The position numbers and the translations under genes are program-made. 64,000 nucleotides of DNA, taken from positions 1 to 64,000 of the forward strand of contig JADMJV010000036.1 of the NCBI GenBank assembly GCA_018780265.1, written 5' to 3'. Positions 8,259-16,444 of this stretch are shown here, piece after piece. Below the pieces are notes generated by a model that was given only the letters and a program-made list of their open reading frames with translations, was not told where the DNA came from and searched no databases. The DNA comes from a bacterium (GTDB lineage: Bacteria; Vulcanimicrobiota; Xenobia; Xenobiales; JADMJV01). The first letter of the stretch is position 1; every line of letters starts with the position of its first letter.

Positions 8259-9410
8259 CTATTTATGAGCCTGGTCAGATTTCCTGGAAGCTCTGGCAGG
8301 CCTGGTCCGGGCGGTTCCCTCCATATCGCGCAGACGCAGTTGACCGCAAGCAGCGTCAATGTCAGCGCCTTTTTCCTGGCGGACGGTGCATTTGGGTCCA
8401 AAGGCCTCGACCCGCTCCTGGAAGGCGCGAATTCGGCCCGGTCGGCTTCTTTGGTAGGAAGCGCCCTCGACGGGGTTCCAGGGGATCAGGTTGACCAGCA
8501 CGTGCAGGCCCCGCAGCATTTTGCCCAGAGCTTCGGCCTCGGCCAGAGAGTCGTTGACCCCTTCCAGAAGCACGTATTCAAAGGTGATCCGCCGTTCGGT
8601 GGCCTGCTGATACTCGCGACAGGCGGCCAGCAGTTCGGAGATGGGCCATTTGCGGTTGACCGGCATCATTTCGTCGCGCAGGGCGTCGTTGGTGGCATGC
8701 AGGGATATGGCCAGCCGGATGGGCAGACGTTCGGCGGCCAGCTGACGAATTTGGGGAACCAGTCCGGAGGTGGAGATGGTCAGGTGGCGCATGCCGATGC
8801 CCAGCCCCTCCCCGCAGTTGATCATGCGCACCGAGCGCATGACATTGTCGTAGTTGTGAAAAGGTTCGCCGATGCCCATATAGACAACATTGGCTACGCG
8901 CTGACCCAGGGGCTGAACGGCTTTCTGGATCTGGGTGACCTGGTCGGCGATTTCCCAGGCCGCCAAATTGCGCTGCAATCCGGCCAGGCCCGAGGCACAG
9001 AAACTGCAGGCCATGGCGCAGCCCACCTGGCTGCTGATGCAGATGGCGATGCGGCCGTGACCCACGGATTCGAGGTAGCGCATTTTGACGCTCTCCACCA
9101 GCGAGCCGTCCCGCATCTTAAAGAGAAACTTGTCGGTGTCCTGGGCGCTGGATTGCTGGTGCAGGTGAAGGGCCATGCTGGGGACACAGGTCAACTCGCT
9201 GAGGCGACGTCGGAAATCTTTGGAGAGGTCGGTCATCTCTTCGAAGTCGTCGACCAGGCGTACGTAGATCCAGCGCCACACCTGTTGCCATTTGTAACGG
9301 GGCTGGCCCAAATCCAACATCAACTGCTCCATCTCTTGGGGCAGCAGACTTTTTAGATTGATTTTGCCGTCCAGCAAGTGGGACGCGTAGCTTTGTAATG
9401 GGTCGACCAT
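8259..9410 (-). CDS. rlmN: Dual-specificity 23S rRNA A2503 / tRNA A37 methyltransferase
   Basis: A 383-residue radical SAM enzyme of the RlmN/Cfr family, which methylates C2 of adenosine 2503 in 23S rRNA and of A37 in some tRNAs. The iron-sulfur cluster motif C-x3-C-x2-C is visible as CAMACSFC about residue 130. The flanking segments SSQVGCAMACSFCASG, VYMGIGEPFHNYDNV and ISLHATNDALRDEMMP are family signatures, as is the late Cys in the ADIDAACGQL segment. A clean AGGAG lies five bases before the ATG at 9410. Length matches the family (345-400). No odd features were seen. Confidence 0.95.
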   Translation of the reverse strand: MVDPLQSYASHLLDGKINLKSLLPQEMEQLMLDLGQPRYKWQQVWRWIYVRLVDDFEEMTDLSKDFRRRLSELTCVPSMALHLHQQSSAQDTDKFLFKMRDGSLVESVKMRYLESVGHGRIAICISSQVGCAMACSFCASGLAGLQRNLAAWEIADQVTQIQKAVQPLGQRVANVVYMGIGEPFHNYDNVMRSVRMINCGEGLGIGMRHLTISTSGLVPQIRQLAAERLPIRLAISLHATNDALRDEMMPVNRKWPISELLAACREYQQATERRITFEYVLLEGVNDSLAEAEALGKMLRGLHVLVNLIPWNPVEGASYQRSRPGRIRAFQERVEAFGPKCTVRQEKGADIDAACGQLRLRDMEGTARTRPARASRKSDQAHK

Positions 9411-9524
9411 GGGGCTCCTGACGAGGTGTTAACAATTTGTTTACATCTTAAAGGCGCGCAACAATTTGGAGTTGGGCCTGATGTTACAAGGATCTGAACA
9501 AGATATTTCCGTTTTTGTTCGCGC

Positions 9525-9553
9525 TTGTCGCCCTGGGCCCTTGCGCATATAAT
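9525..9553 (+). promoter_or_regulatory. Sigma-70-type promoter
   Basis: TTGTCG (9525-9530) and a perfect TATAAT (9548-9553) are separated by 17 bases. The predicted transcription start is near 9560, giving a 5' leader of about 135 bases before the ATG at 9696. This is one of the best consensus promoters in the window and implies strong expression of the downstream orphan gene. Confidence 0.65.
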
Positions 9554-9695
9554 GGCCAGGCTCGCAAAGGGTGGCGAGGGCCTGCAAAGGTGGCGATCTC
9601 GGGGGGAACTTCCGCTTGGATCCCTAACTAGTGTACGGGCTTTTCAGATTTCTTTGATGTTGCGGATGTATAAACATCACACAAGGAGAGTGCTA

Positions 9696-11813
9696 ATGTC
9701 AGGAACGAGTTCCATTCACAATAACCTTCCGGTGGTGGCCGCACAAAGTAGAGGAGCCGCTAGGGGCCCCAACCCTGAGCCCCAGGAAGCAACACCTCAA
9801 GATTCCGTGCAGGTGAATCAGGCGCCAGTCCAGACACCGGCGGCCGATGACAGCACCGTCATCACAATGCGCGTCAAGGTGAAGAACACGCTGTTGCAGC
9901 CTGACGAGACTGGCAAGTCCAAATTGGACGAGTTGGAACCGGATTTTGTTCCTAAAGGCACCAAGAGCGAAAACGCTCCGATGTTTATCACGGCTCTGGC
10001 CGACCCCACCACTGTGCCCGAGGGCTACGCCCCGGTTTCCACGGTGGCTCTGGTGCCGGAGGCTCAGGCCCAGGACCTGGACAAGTTGAATCAAGAGAAT
10101 TTCGCCGCTTTTGTACCTAAGGGCGGCTACGTGCTTTCGCAGGCCGACGTGGACCAGTATGCCAAAGAGCAGCAGGAAGTCGGCTTCCAAAAGGGCATGG
10201 GCGAGGGTCTTGAAAAAGGCGCCAAAAATGCCGTTCCGGCTGGCTACCAGGCCAAGTTGATGGATTCGGCTGCGGGCCTGAAGATCGAACAAAAACGTGA
10301 CTTTTATGCCAATACCCTGGGTATGATCGGTTCTACCTCAGGTGCATTGGGAATCGCGGCTGGCATTGGAATTCCGGCCCAGTACGCCGCTCCTCTGGCG
10401 CTGGCAGTGGCCCCGTTGCAGATTTTCGGACCGACCGGAACGATGTCGACCATGGCCAAATTGGAACACCAAAAGGCCGCGCTGGTGGAGAGCGTCAAGT
10501 CAGAGAATCCTGATAAAGACCCCATGAAGGTTGTGGTGGATATGAATCCCCACACCCAACAGCCGATTACGACCGAAGAGGCCATCCGCAATATCGACCT
10601 GATGAAGAAATCTCAGAAGATGAAGACCATCGGCAGCGCGCTCCTGATCGGCGCCGGTGTGGCCGCCCTGGGTGGCTGGGGCACCGCGGCTACTGCTCTG
10701 GCGGTGGGCTCACTGGCCAGTCCGCTGGCCGACTCGATCCCCACCTTCGACAAAATTGGTCAGGTGCACGACCGCAAGAAGGAACTGAAAGCGATTCTCA
10801 AGGAGAAGACCGAAGCCGCCCAGGCTACCGGTATGACCGAAGAAGACGCCAAGGTTGCGGCTGGAAAAGCCACGATTGAGGTGCAGGTTCCGGTGGTCAA
10901 TGCTGAGGGCCAGCCGGTTGGCTTTGAAGCCAAGGAAGTGCCTTTGAGCGAAGCTCTGGATCACGTCAATAAGCAGCAGAAGTTGTTGGCTCTCGGGGCC
11001 GTCGGCGCTGTGGCTCAGGCGGGCAGCTTGATTGCGATGGGCCTGGGTGGTCCCATTATGTGGGTGGTTGGTGGCAGCGTGGCTCTACCGTTGCTGGCCC
11101 GCGGAGCCCTCTTCCCCAAAGAAACCTGGGATACGCTCAAGGCGTTGCCCGGCAAAATTTGGGACGGTATCAAGGCTGTGGGTCAGGCGATCGGGCGCAA
11201 GTTGGGTCTGGTCAAGGGTCCCAAGTCGGAGGGCGAAGCCCAGCCGATGTCGGACGCCCAGAAAAAGCTATTTGGAACGCTGGCCAACATCAGCGAGCAA
11301 GACGCCGATCTGGCCAAAGGCATCAAGGAGTCTTTGGAAGCTCTCCATCGCCCGCCCACCAATGCCGAGGAGCAGAAGGCGGCTATCGAGGCTGGTAAGC
11401 AGCACGAAGCCCAGTTGGCGGAGTTGAAAGAGAAGTATCCCGAGCTGGCCGCTCAGTTTGAGGCAAACATGCGCGGGCTTTTGGAAGAGGGCCGCCAGAT
11501 GGCCGAGGAAGCTCAGATGGAGGCCATGCACGACCGGGTGGAGGCCGTGGTTACCTCGGAGAACTCTCAGAAGCTTCTGCAGACCCCTGGCGTTCAGGCT
11601 GCCCTCAAGTCCGTCAAGCAGGGCACCGAGTTTGGCGAGAACGTCATTCGTATGATGGCTCAGGCCGAGATCTTCGGAAACAAGGACGTCTACGAAGGTT
11701 TGCTGCAAAATGAGGCGACCGATAGGGACGCGGCTCAAATGTTGACGGTCTATCGGGCCGTGGAAGCCGAAGTGAACGCTCAGGCGCAGGCGGCGAAACC
11801 CCCGGCTGCCTGA
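9696..11813 (+). CDS. Large orphan protein with glycine-rich hydrophobic segments
   Basis: A 705-residue protein of no recognised family. The first 50 residues are Pro/Ser/Asn/Gln-rich and disordered and contain QDSVQV (35-40). Three long Gly/Ala-rich hydrophobic stretches follow at about 202-248, 308-345 and 428-470. They resemble glycine-zipper or pore-inserting segments rather than ordinary transporter helices. The C-terminal 200 residues are Glu/Ala/Gln-rich and helical. The ATG at 9696 has a strong AAGGAGAG six bases upstream; the 57 extra upstream codons of the open frame are not credible. Transcription is from the consensus promoter at 9525-9553. No signal peptide is seen, so export would need a non-Sec route. 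A translocator or effector-like role is speculation. Confidence 0.8.
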   Translation: MSGTSSIHNNLPVVAAQSRGAARGPNPEPQEATPQDSVQVNQAPVQTPAADDSTVITMRVKVKNTLLQPDETGKSKLDELEPDFVPKGTKSENAPMFITALADPTTVPEGYAPVSTVALVPEAQAQDLDKLNQENFAAFVPKGGYVLSQADVDQYAKEQQEVGFQKGMGEGLEKGAKNAVPAGYQAKLMDSAAGLKIEQKRDFYANTLGMIGSTSGALGIAAGIGIPAQYAAPLALAVAPLQIFGPTGTMSTMAKLEHQKAALVESVKSENPDKDPMKVVVDMNPHTQQPITTEEAIRNIDLMKKSQKMKTIGSALLIGAGVAALGGWGTAATALAVGSLASPLADSIPTFDKIGQVHDRKKELKAILKEKTEAAQATGMTEEDAKVAAGKATIEVQVPVVNAEGQPVGFEAKEVPLSEALDHVNKQQKLLALGAVGAVAQAGSLIAMGLGGPIMWVVGGSVALPLLARGALFPKETWDTLKALPGKIWDGIKAVGQAIGRKLGLVKGPKSEGEAQPMSDAQKKLFGTLANISEQDADLAKGIKESLEALHRPPTNAEEQKAAIEAGKQHEAQLAELKEKYPELAAQFEANMRGLLEEGRQMAEEAQMEAMHDRVEAVVTSENSQKLLQTPGVQAALKSVKQGTEFGENVIRMMAQAEIFGNKDVYEGLLQNEATDRDAAQMLTVYRAVEAEVNAQAQAAKPPAA

Positions 11814-11891
11814 GTCGAGGGTATAGGCAGGGCAGCCGTGGTTGGAACCGCGGTGGTGGGGGTCGTGGGAGTATTCAATGAAAACCCCACC

Positions 11892-12299
11892 CTAGCCTTC
11901 CTGTCGTGCAGCCTGGCGTAGACGCTCATCCAGACATACCAGTTCGTGGCCGGCCGGGTTCTGGTCTGCCCACACCAAGGCTGCCGATAGTTGTAACGAA
12001 TCGGTGGCCCGCAACGGATGCACTGCAAGCAGTCGGTGGGAAAGGGAGCGTACTTCCTCACTGGGCACGATTTCGGTTGCCCTGGACAAGACGCCCCGCA
12101 GGGACTCCCGCGCATTTTAAAGTTGGTCCAAAGATAGGGCTCCTTCGCGAGAGCGGCGTTGAAGTGCTGAATTAGACTCCACAGAGGAGGCCCACCACAG
12201 TACCATGTCGGTGTCCTGTCGGAGTATGCTGAGAATCACTGGACTGGCTGGCTCGTCTACGATGAGCGGTAGAACCGCTGACGAGTCCCAAAACTTCAT
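11892..12299 (-). pseudogene. VapC-type PIN toxin interrupted by in-frame stop
   Basis: A PIN-domain ribonuclease gene of 136 codons broken by an in-frame TAA at 12119-12117. The first part begins MKFWDSSAVLPLIVDEP with the first catalytic Asp. After the stop, the same frame resumes and reads SLRGVLSRATEIVP and then LRATDSLQLSAALVWA and HELVCLDERLRQAARQEG. These carry the remaining catalytic acidic residues and the normal PIN C-terminus. Frame is preserved, so a single nonsense change explains it. The start overlaps the antitoxin stop (ATGA). The toxin is probably inactive, unless the stop is read through or is a sequencing error. A truncated second half could still be made from an internal start. 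Confidence 0.75.
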
Positions 12300-12589
12300 C
12301 GGCCCTCAGCGCGCTCGTCCAGGAGTGCGCTGAGAACGGACTCCTGGGACTTGGCTCGCTTACGGCCTTGGAGAAAATCCCAGGGGCTGCCGCCCTGGCC
12401 TGGCCTCACAGCACCTTCCTTGACGAGCCGCTGAAAACTCTCACTCGACTCTGGTCCGGGTAGGTATGGTACCAGGCGAGCGATAGGCTTTCCCCTTTCC
12501 GTGACAAGAACTTCTTCGCCAGCTTTCACGTGGTGTAGTATTGCGCTGATGCCGGCCTTCAAATCGGTAACGGAAGTAACTCGCTTCAT
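12296..12589 (-). CDS. Phd/YefM-type antitoxin
   Basis: A 97-residue antitoxin of the Phd/YefM family. The N-terminus VTDLKAGISAILHHV and the segment GEEVLVTERGKPIARLVP are the family DNA-binding and dimerisation region. The C-terminal 40 residues are the disordered toxin-wrapping part. These proteins bind their own promoter and neutralise a PIN or RelE toxin. It precedes and overlaps the broken vapC-like gene by four bases, the usual antitoxin-first order. Weak promoter-like TTTACA and CAGTAT elements lie just upstream on the minus strand. With its toxin interrupted, it may now be an orphan antitoxin. Confidence 0.85.
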   Translation of the reverse strand: MKRVTSVTDLKAGISAILHHVKAGEEVLVTERGKPIARLVPYLPGPESSESFQRLVKEGAVRPGQGGSPWDFLQGRKRAKSQESVLSALLDERAEGR

Positions 12590-12731
12590 CCAGCCATACT
12601 GGTCTGTTTAAAGAGTACTGTAAAGGCCGCTCTTGTCTGTGAGGGTGGACCATCCTGCCAAAGTCGTGAACGGCCAGTACACCTGTGCCTGGTCTGGCAG
12701 GTCCATCTCTGTTCTTGACAAACCTGCCTGG

Positions 12732-13484
12732 ATGCTGCGGCGCTTCCTGAGTCGTATCCGCGACTTCTTTCTGCCTCGTCGGGCCATGTTGCAAAACCCG
12801 TCGGAACGCCGCCAATTGGTGCGGGTTCGCTGCCGTATTCCCATACAGTTCCGGTTGCCCGATCGCACGGCCAGCGGCTGGATCATCGACATGGGGGTTC
12901 AGGGCATTCGCGTACGCACCGGTGAGTTGATCAAAAAGGGCCTGACGGTGCCCGTGCGTGCCACCGTTTCCCAGCAATCTTCCCAGATTTGGGTCAATTG
13001 CCGGGTGATGTGGTCCCGGCCCGCCTCGGATGGGAAGTATTTTCTGGCCGGGGCGCGTTTTCACGAGACTCGCGAAAACTTGCGGAAAACCTGGGTTCAT
13101 CGCCTTTTGCGGGAGCTGGGCCTGAACGAGAATTCGCTCCGGGAACGCCGGGAGTTTATTCGTGTGGACGGGCGGGTTCCCGTGCGCATGCAAAGCATGA
13201 AGGAGCCGTCGGCCGCCGTCCAACCAGTGGTGACGCTGAACCTGGGCGTGGCCGGTTTGCTCTTGCGCACCACTCAGCCTCTCTATCCAGGGGAGCAGTA
13301 CCGGTGCTGGGTTGGTCCATGGGGCAAGCTCCCAGAGGTAGGACCTATTCCTGCAGAAGTTCTCTCCTGTCGTCCCGACCCGGCCGGAGGCGCTTCTCAG
13401 GTGCCCCTCAGGTTTTTAGAGCTTGAAGAGGACGATGTTCGGGACCTGGGACGCTACGTCCTGACGTTGCTAAGGGAGGTATAA
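12732..13484 (+). CDS. Tandem PilZ-domain protein
   Basis: A 250-residue protein with two PilZ domains, the fold that binds cyclic di-GMP. The first domain starts at ERRQLVRVRC and the second at ERREFIRVDGR, each with the RRxxxR arginine motif. The second conserved motif (D/N-x-S-x-x-G) has Gly in place of Ser in both copies (IIDMGVQG, TLNLGVAG), so binding may be weaker or altered. The N-terminal 20 residues are basic and amphipathic. The start is uncertain: an open frame extends to a TTG at 12633, and ATGs lie at 12732 and 12786, none with a good ribosome-binding site. Its stop is one base before plsC, so it probably controls or senses something tied to phospholipid synthesis or the envelope (inference). 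Confidence 0.75.
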   Translation: MLRRFLSRIRDFFLPRRAMLQNPSERRQLVRVRCRIPIQFRLPDRTASGWIIDMGVQGIRVRTGELIKKGLTVPVRATVSQQSSQIWVNCRVMWSRPASDGKYFLAGARFHETRENLRKTWVHRLLRELGLNENSLRERREFIRVDGRVPVRMQSMKEPSAAVQPVVTLNLGVAGLLLRTTQPLYPGEQYRCWVGPWGKLPEVGPIPAEVLSCRPDPAGGASQVPLRFLELEEDDVRDLGRYVLTLLREV

Positions 13485-13485
13485 T

Positions 13486-14100
13486 TTGACTCAGTTTGTT
13501 GCCTCATTGCTGGCCTGGGTGGCTCGCTTGATCAGCGGGGCTAATGCCCTGTGGATCGACTGCCAGCCAGTGCCACGCCAACGTATCTACTTTGGCAATC
13601 ACACCTCCCATATGGACTTTGTGGTCCTCTGGTCGGTCTTGCCCGATGATGTGCGCGCTCAGACCCGGCCGGTGGCGGCCGAGGAGTATTGGAGCAGTAG
13701 CAAGCTGCGCAAATATCTGGCTGCTCAGGTGTTTCGGGCGGTGTTGGTGGACCGCCAGTCCAGTACTGTCGAACAGCGCCGAGACCAGATGGACCGAATG
13801 CTTGCGGGAATGGGGAAGGACCAATCCCTGATTATCTTCCCGGAGGGCACTCGCGGCAGTGGAGACGAAGTGCAGCCCTTTAAGAGCGGTCTCTACCATC
13901 TGGCCAAGGCCAAGCCCGGTCTGGAGATGGTGCCTGTCTACCTGGAAAACTTGAACCGGGTGTTGCCCAAAGGCGAGTATCTTCCGGTGCCTTTGCTCAG
14001 TCGCGTATATTTTGGCGCCCCTTTGCAGTTGCAAGAAGGCGAGGCTAAAGGGGAATTTTTGGAACGAGCCCGACAAGCTCTGATTGGATTGGCAGACTGA
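13486..14100 (+). CDS. plsC: 1-acylglycerol-3-phosphate acyltransferase
   Basis: A 204-residue PlsC-family acyltransferase that makes phosphatidic acid from lysophosphatidic acid at the inner membrane. The catalytic H-x4-D motif is present as NHTSHMD, and the substrate-binding FPEGTRG motif follows at about residue 118. The start is a TTG at 13486, six bases after GGGAGG; no ATG fits as well. Its stop overlaps the ATG of cdsA by one base (TGATG). The pair performs consecutive steps of phospholipid synthesis: phosphatidate, then CDP-diacylglycerol. Confidence 0.9.
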   Translation: MTQFVASLLAWVARLISGANALWIDCQPVPRQRIYFGNHTSHMDFVVLWSVLPDDVRAQTRPVAAEEYWSSSKLRKYLAAQVFRAVLVDRQSSTVEQRRDQMDRMLAGMGKDQSLIIFPEGTRGSGDEVQPFKSGLYHLAKAKPGLEMVPVYLENLNRVLPKGEYLPVPLLSRVYFGAPLQLQEGEAKGEFLERARQALIGLAD

Positions 14101-15050
14101 TGTTTAGCGCGGATCACGAACTTTATTCACTCTATCTCGGCATCGTGGCTCTCTTAATCGTTGCTTCCATCATCGGTTTTTTGATGGAATGGAAAGTGAC
14201 CTCACCGAAGGGTCGCCAGACGGTGGCCAACATCAATGCGCGCATCCGGGCCTGGTGGTTTATGTGTGGCATCTTTGCGGTGGCCAACCTGGCCGGCAAC
14301 GTGACCACCATCTTGCTCTTTGCGCTGCTCTCGTTCCTGGCTTTGCGCGAGTTTGTCACCTTGACGCCCACCCGACGCAGCGACCATCGGGCCTTGCTCT
14401 TTACGTTTTTCTGTTTGATGCCCCTGCAGTATTTCTTGGTGGGGGTAAAGTGGTATGGAATGTTCAGTGTGTTGGTGCCGGTTTACGCGTTTCTCTTCAT
14501 TCCCACGGTCAACGCACTGAATGGAGATGCCAAGAACTTTCTAGAGCGAACCTCTAAACTACAGTGGTCTGCTATGATTTGCATCTACTGCCTGAGCCAC
14601 GCGCCGGCCCTCTTGATGCTGCAGATTCCTGGCTATGAGGGGGAGAATGCCAAGCTCTTGCTCTTTATGGTGCTGGTAGTGCAGCTTAGCGATGTGCTGC
14701 AGTATGTGTGGGGAAAGAGCACCGGCAAAAGACCGGTGGCTCCCAACATCAGCCCTAATAAGACCGTGGAGGGGCTGATCGGGGGTGTGGCCAGTGCCAC
14801 CCTGATTGGGACCATGCTGTGGTGGGCCACGCCCTTTAATCCCTTTATGGCCTGGCTGATGGCCTTGCTTATCTCGTTGGCCGGTTTCGCAGGTGGGTTG
14901 ACCATGTCGGCTATCAAGCGCGACCGTGGGGTCAAAGACTACGGGACCCTGATTGAAGGGCACGGCGGTATTCTGGACCGGATCGACTCCATCTGCTTCG
15001 CCGCACCGCTTTTCTTCCACGTAGTCCGATACTTCTACAGCACCTTCTAA
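14100..15050 (+). CDS. cdsA: Phosphatidate cytidylyltransferase
   Basis: A 316-residue polytopic inner-membrane enzyme that converts phosphatidic acid and CTP to CDP-diacylglycerol. The family signature is near the C-terminus: SAIKRDRGVKDYG followed by GHGGILDRIDS, carrying the metal-binding Asp residues. Seven or eight hydrophobic helices are visible. The ATG overlaps the plsC stop. This is the larger CdsA form with a well-separated N-terminal membrane region, similar to those coupled to plsC in several bacteria. Confidence 0.92.
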   Translation: MFSADHELYSLYLGIVALLIVASIIGFLMEWKVTSPKGRQTVANINARIRAWWFMCGIFAVANLAGNVTTILLFALLSFLALREFVTLTPTRRSDHRALLFTFFCLMPLQYFLVGVKWYGMFSVLVPVYAFLFIPTVNALNGDAKNFLERTSKLQWSAMICIYCLSHAPALLMLQIPGYEGENAKLLLFMVLVVQLSDVLQYVWGKSTGKRPVAPNISPNKTVEGLIGGVASATLIGTMLWWATPFNPFMAWLMALLISLAGFAGGLTMSAIKRDRGVKDYGTLIEGHGGILDRIDSICFAAPLFFHVVRYFYSTF

Positions 15051-15197
15051 GAAATTCCCCCCAAGAAGGTATGGATTACCAGGCGGGTGGGTATAGCCTG
15101 CAGAAGTTAACGAGGTCAAGAAATTGTCGGCGCTTCGGGCGCCCACCCGATAACTTGAGGGTCTACACCCTCCATCCTAGCAACGGAGTCATCCTAT
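15051..15197 (+). promoter_or_regulatory. Structured leader upstream of CarD-like gene
   Basis: The 147 bases between cdsA and the CarD-like gene hold several complementary segments. CGGGTGGG (15084-15091) can pair with CCCACCCG (15142-15149). GGCGC/GCGCC (15129-15143) can form a competing short hairpin with a TTCGG loop. GAGGG/CCCTC (15157-15172) forms a third stem just before the GGAG ribosome-binding site. Mutually exclusive pairing would suit attenuation or translational control. It does not match a riboswitch class I recognise. Confidence 0.35.
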
Positions 15198-15701
15198 ATG
15201 CAGCTGGAAGTCGCTTGTCAGGTAGTTCATTCATTGCACGGTGTCGGCACCGTCGAGTCCCTGGAAACCAAAGAAGTGCTGGGCAAGGAGACTCGCTTCG
15301 CCACCATTTCGTTTCAAGATGATCGTCTCAAGATCATGGTCAACCTGGACCAAAGAAATTCAATGCTTCGGCCGTTGATGAATGCCCCTCAGGTGGAAGA
15401 GATTCTTGACTATTTGCGCAGTCATTGCAACGATGCCGTGGTCACCAAATCCACTCATCGCTACAATTTGAATCTGCAGAAAATCAAGAGCGGAGACGTG
15501 AACTCTCTGTGTCAGGTGATCAAAGAATTGAGCGGACTGCTCGAAGAAAAGCGGCTCACCCAGAAAGAGCACTCCATGCTGGAGCAGTCGCGAAAAATCC
15601 TGGCCTCGGAGCTGAGTTCGGTGAAGCAGCGTCCCCAGGAGGAGATGATTCAACTGATCTGTCAGACTTGTGGACTCAATGTGGAGTTGGCCAAGTCTTA
15701 G
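15198..15701 (+). CDS. CarD/CdnL-family transcription regulator
   Basis: A 167-residue protein of the CarD/CdnL/TRCF-N family, which binds the RNA polymerase beta subunit and stabilises open promoter complexes, often at rRNA promoters. The N-terminal Tudor-like RNA-polymerase-interaction domain shows HGVGTVESLETKEVLGKE and RLKIMVNLDQ. The C-terminal half is helical, as in the DNA-binding part. A GGAG lies upstream of the ATG. An intrinsic terminator follows. The preceding leader may regulate it. Length (about 165) is usual for the family. Confidence 0.85.
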   Translation: MQLEVACQVVHSLHGVGTVESLETKEVLGKETRFATISFQDDRLKIMVNLDQRNSMLRPLMNAPQVEEILDYLRSHCNDAVVTKSTHRYNLNLQKIKSGDVNSLCQVIKELSGLLEEKRLTQKEHSMLEQSRKILASELSSVKQRPQEEMIQLICQTCGLNVELAKS

Positions 15702-15724
15702 CCGGGTTTTAGCTTCGGAAAAGG

Positions 15725-15753
15725 CCGTCCGGACTTGATTTGGACGGTTTTTT
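15725..15753 (+). terminator. Intrinsic terminator
   Basis: A 6-bp GC-rich stem, CCGTCC (15725-15730) with GGACGG (15742-15747), is followed by six T residues. It lies 23 bases after the CarD-like stop codon and would end that transcript. Confidence 0.8.
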
Positions 15754-15952
15754 CATGGCCGGATCGAGGACCTGGCTGGAGGAAATATTCCTACAAAAAA
15801 GGTGATTCAAATAGGGTTGCGAAGGTCCCGCACCAATTCTGCCGGACCGGCACGCAGCGTTGCTGGGGTCCGACAGGCCAGCGGTTGATTGTTGGTCTGA
15901 CCGGCTAACGCAACGGGCTGAAATCCGTAGATGTGTGCCCAAGATTGGGCAA
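15754..15952 (+). other. Non-coding leader region, no clear element
   Basis: About 200 bases between the terminator and the lipoprotein gene have no credible gene. Several GC-rich complementary stretches occur, for example GGTTGCG near 15815 and CGCAACG near 15910. A structured leader or small RNA is therefore possible, but nothing is identifiable by eye. Confidence 0.3.
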
Positions 15953-15965
15953 AAGGAGATTTATC

Positions 15966-16277
15966 GTGAAAAAGACGCTCTTGACGGTGGCCGCCGCGAG
16001 CCTTCTATTTGGGCTGGTGGGATGCTCTGATCCTGGGACGACTGCGCCGACTTCGGCTCCCGGAACCACTGGTGGGACGGTGGTCACCGCTACCCCCGCA
16101 GTCACAGGTGCCCCCATGTCGGCCACACCGTCCCCGGTCGAGACGATGGCCCCCCCGGCCACAGGCACTCCGGCACCTGACGCATCCGGCGCTCCGGCTC
16201 CCGACGCGACTGGCACGCCAGCGCCTGACGCAACCGGCGCTCCGGCACCCGAAGCAACCGGGACGCCAACCCCCTAG
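15966..16277 (+). CDS. Small lipoprotein with Pro/Ala/Thr repeats
   Basis: A 103-residue protein starting at GTG 15966, seven bases after AAGGAG. Residues 1-20 form a lipoprotein signal peptide ending in the lipobox LVGC, so the mature protein would be acylated on Cys and membrane-anchored. The rest is low complexity: Thr/Ala/Pro/Gly followed by about six imperfect units of the type APDATGTP. Such tails often span peptidoglycan or form flexible spacers. No enzymatic motif is present. An intrinsic terminator lies directly downstream, so it is monocistronic. Confidence 0.85.
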   Translation: MKKTLLTVAAASLLFGLVGCSDPGTTAPTSAPGTTGGTVVTATPAVTGAPMSATPSPVETMAPPATGTPAPDASGAPAPDATGTPAPDATGAPAPEATGTPTP

Positions 16278-16296
16278 TCAAATTTTGACGACAAGA

Positions 16297-16329
16297 AAGG
16301 ATCGGCCGAATCGGCCGGTCCTTTTTTGT
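16297..16329 (+). terminator. Intrinsic terminator
   Basis: A long stem, AAGGATCGGCCG against CGGCCGGTCCTT with a three-base loop and one internal G-T pair, is followed by a run of six T residues. It begins about 20 bases after the lipoprotein stop. Confidence 0.88.
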
Positions 16330-16444
16330 GTACCCGGGTCTTTGTCAAGATGGCAACTTCCCGGTCAAGATTTCTGTGGGTGTCTTGACTACAGTATCTC
16401 CGGGCCCGCATCTGACAGGGCCAAGAATTCGGGGAGACACTTCC

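Noticed and set aside
11836..11853. GC-rich hairpin (CCGTGGTT/AACCGCGG) after the 705-residue protein gene
   Set aside because: No T-run follows on the plus strand, so it is not a convincing terminator.
16385..16413. TTGACT with possible -10 before the 16445 gene
   Set aside because: The hexamer at the right distance (GCATCT) is a poor match to TATAAT.
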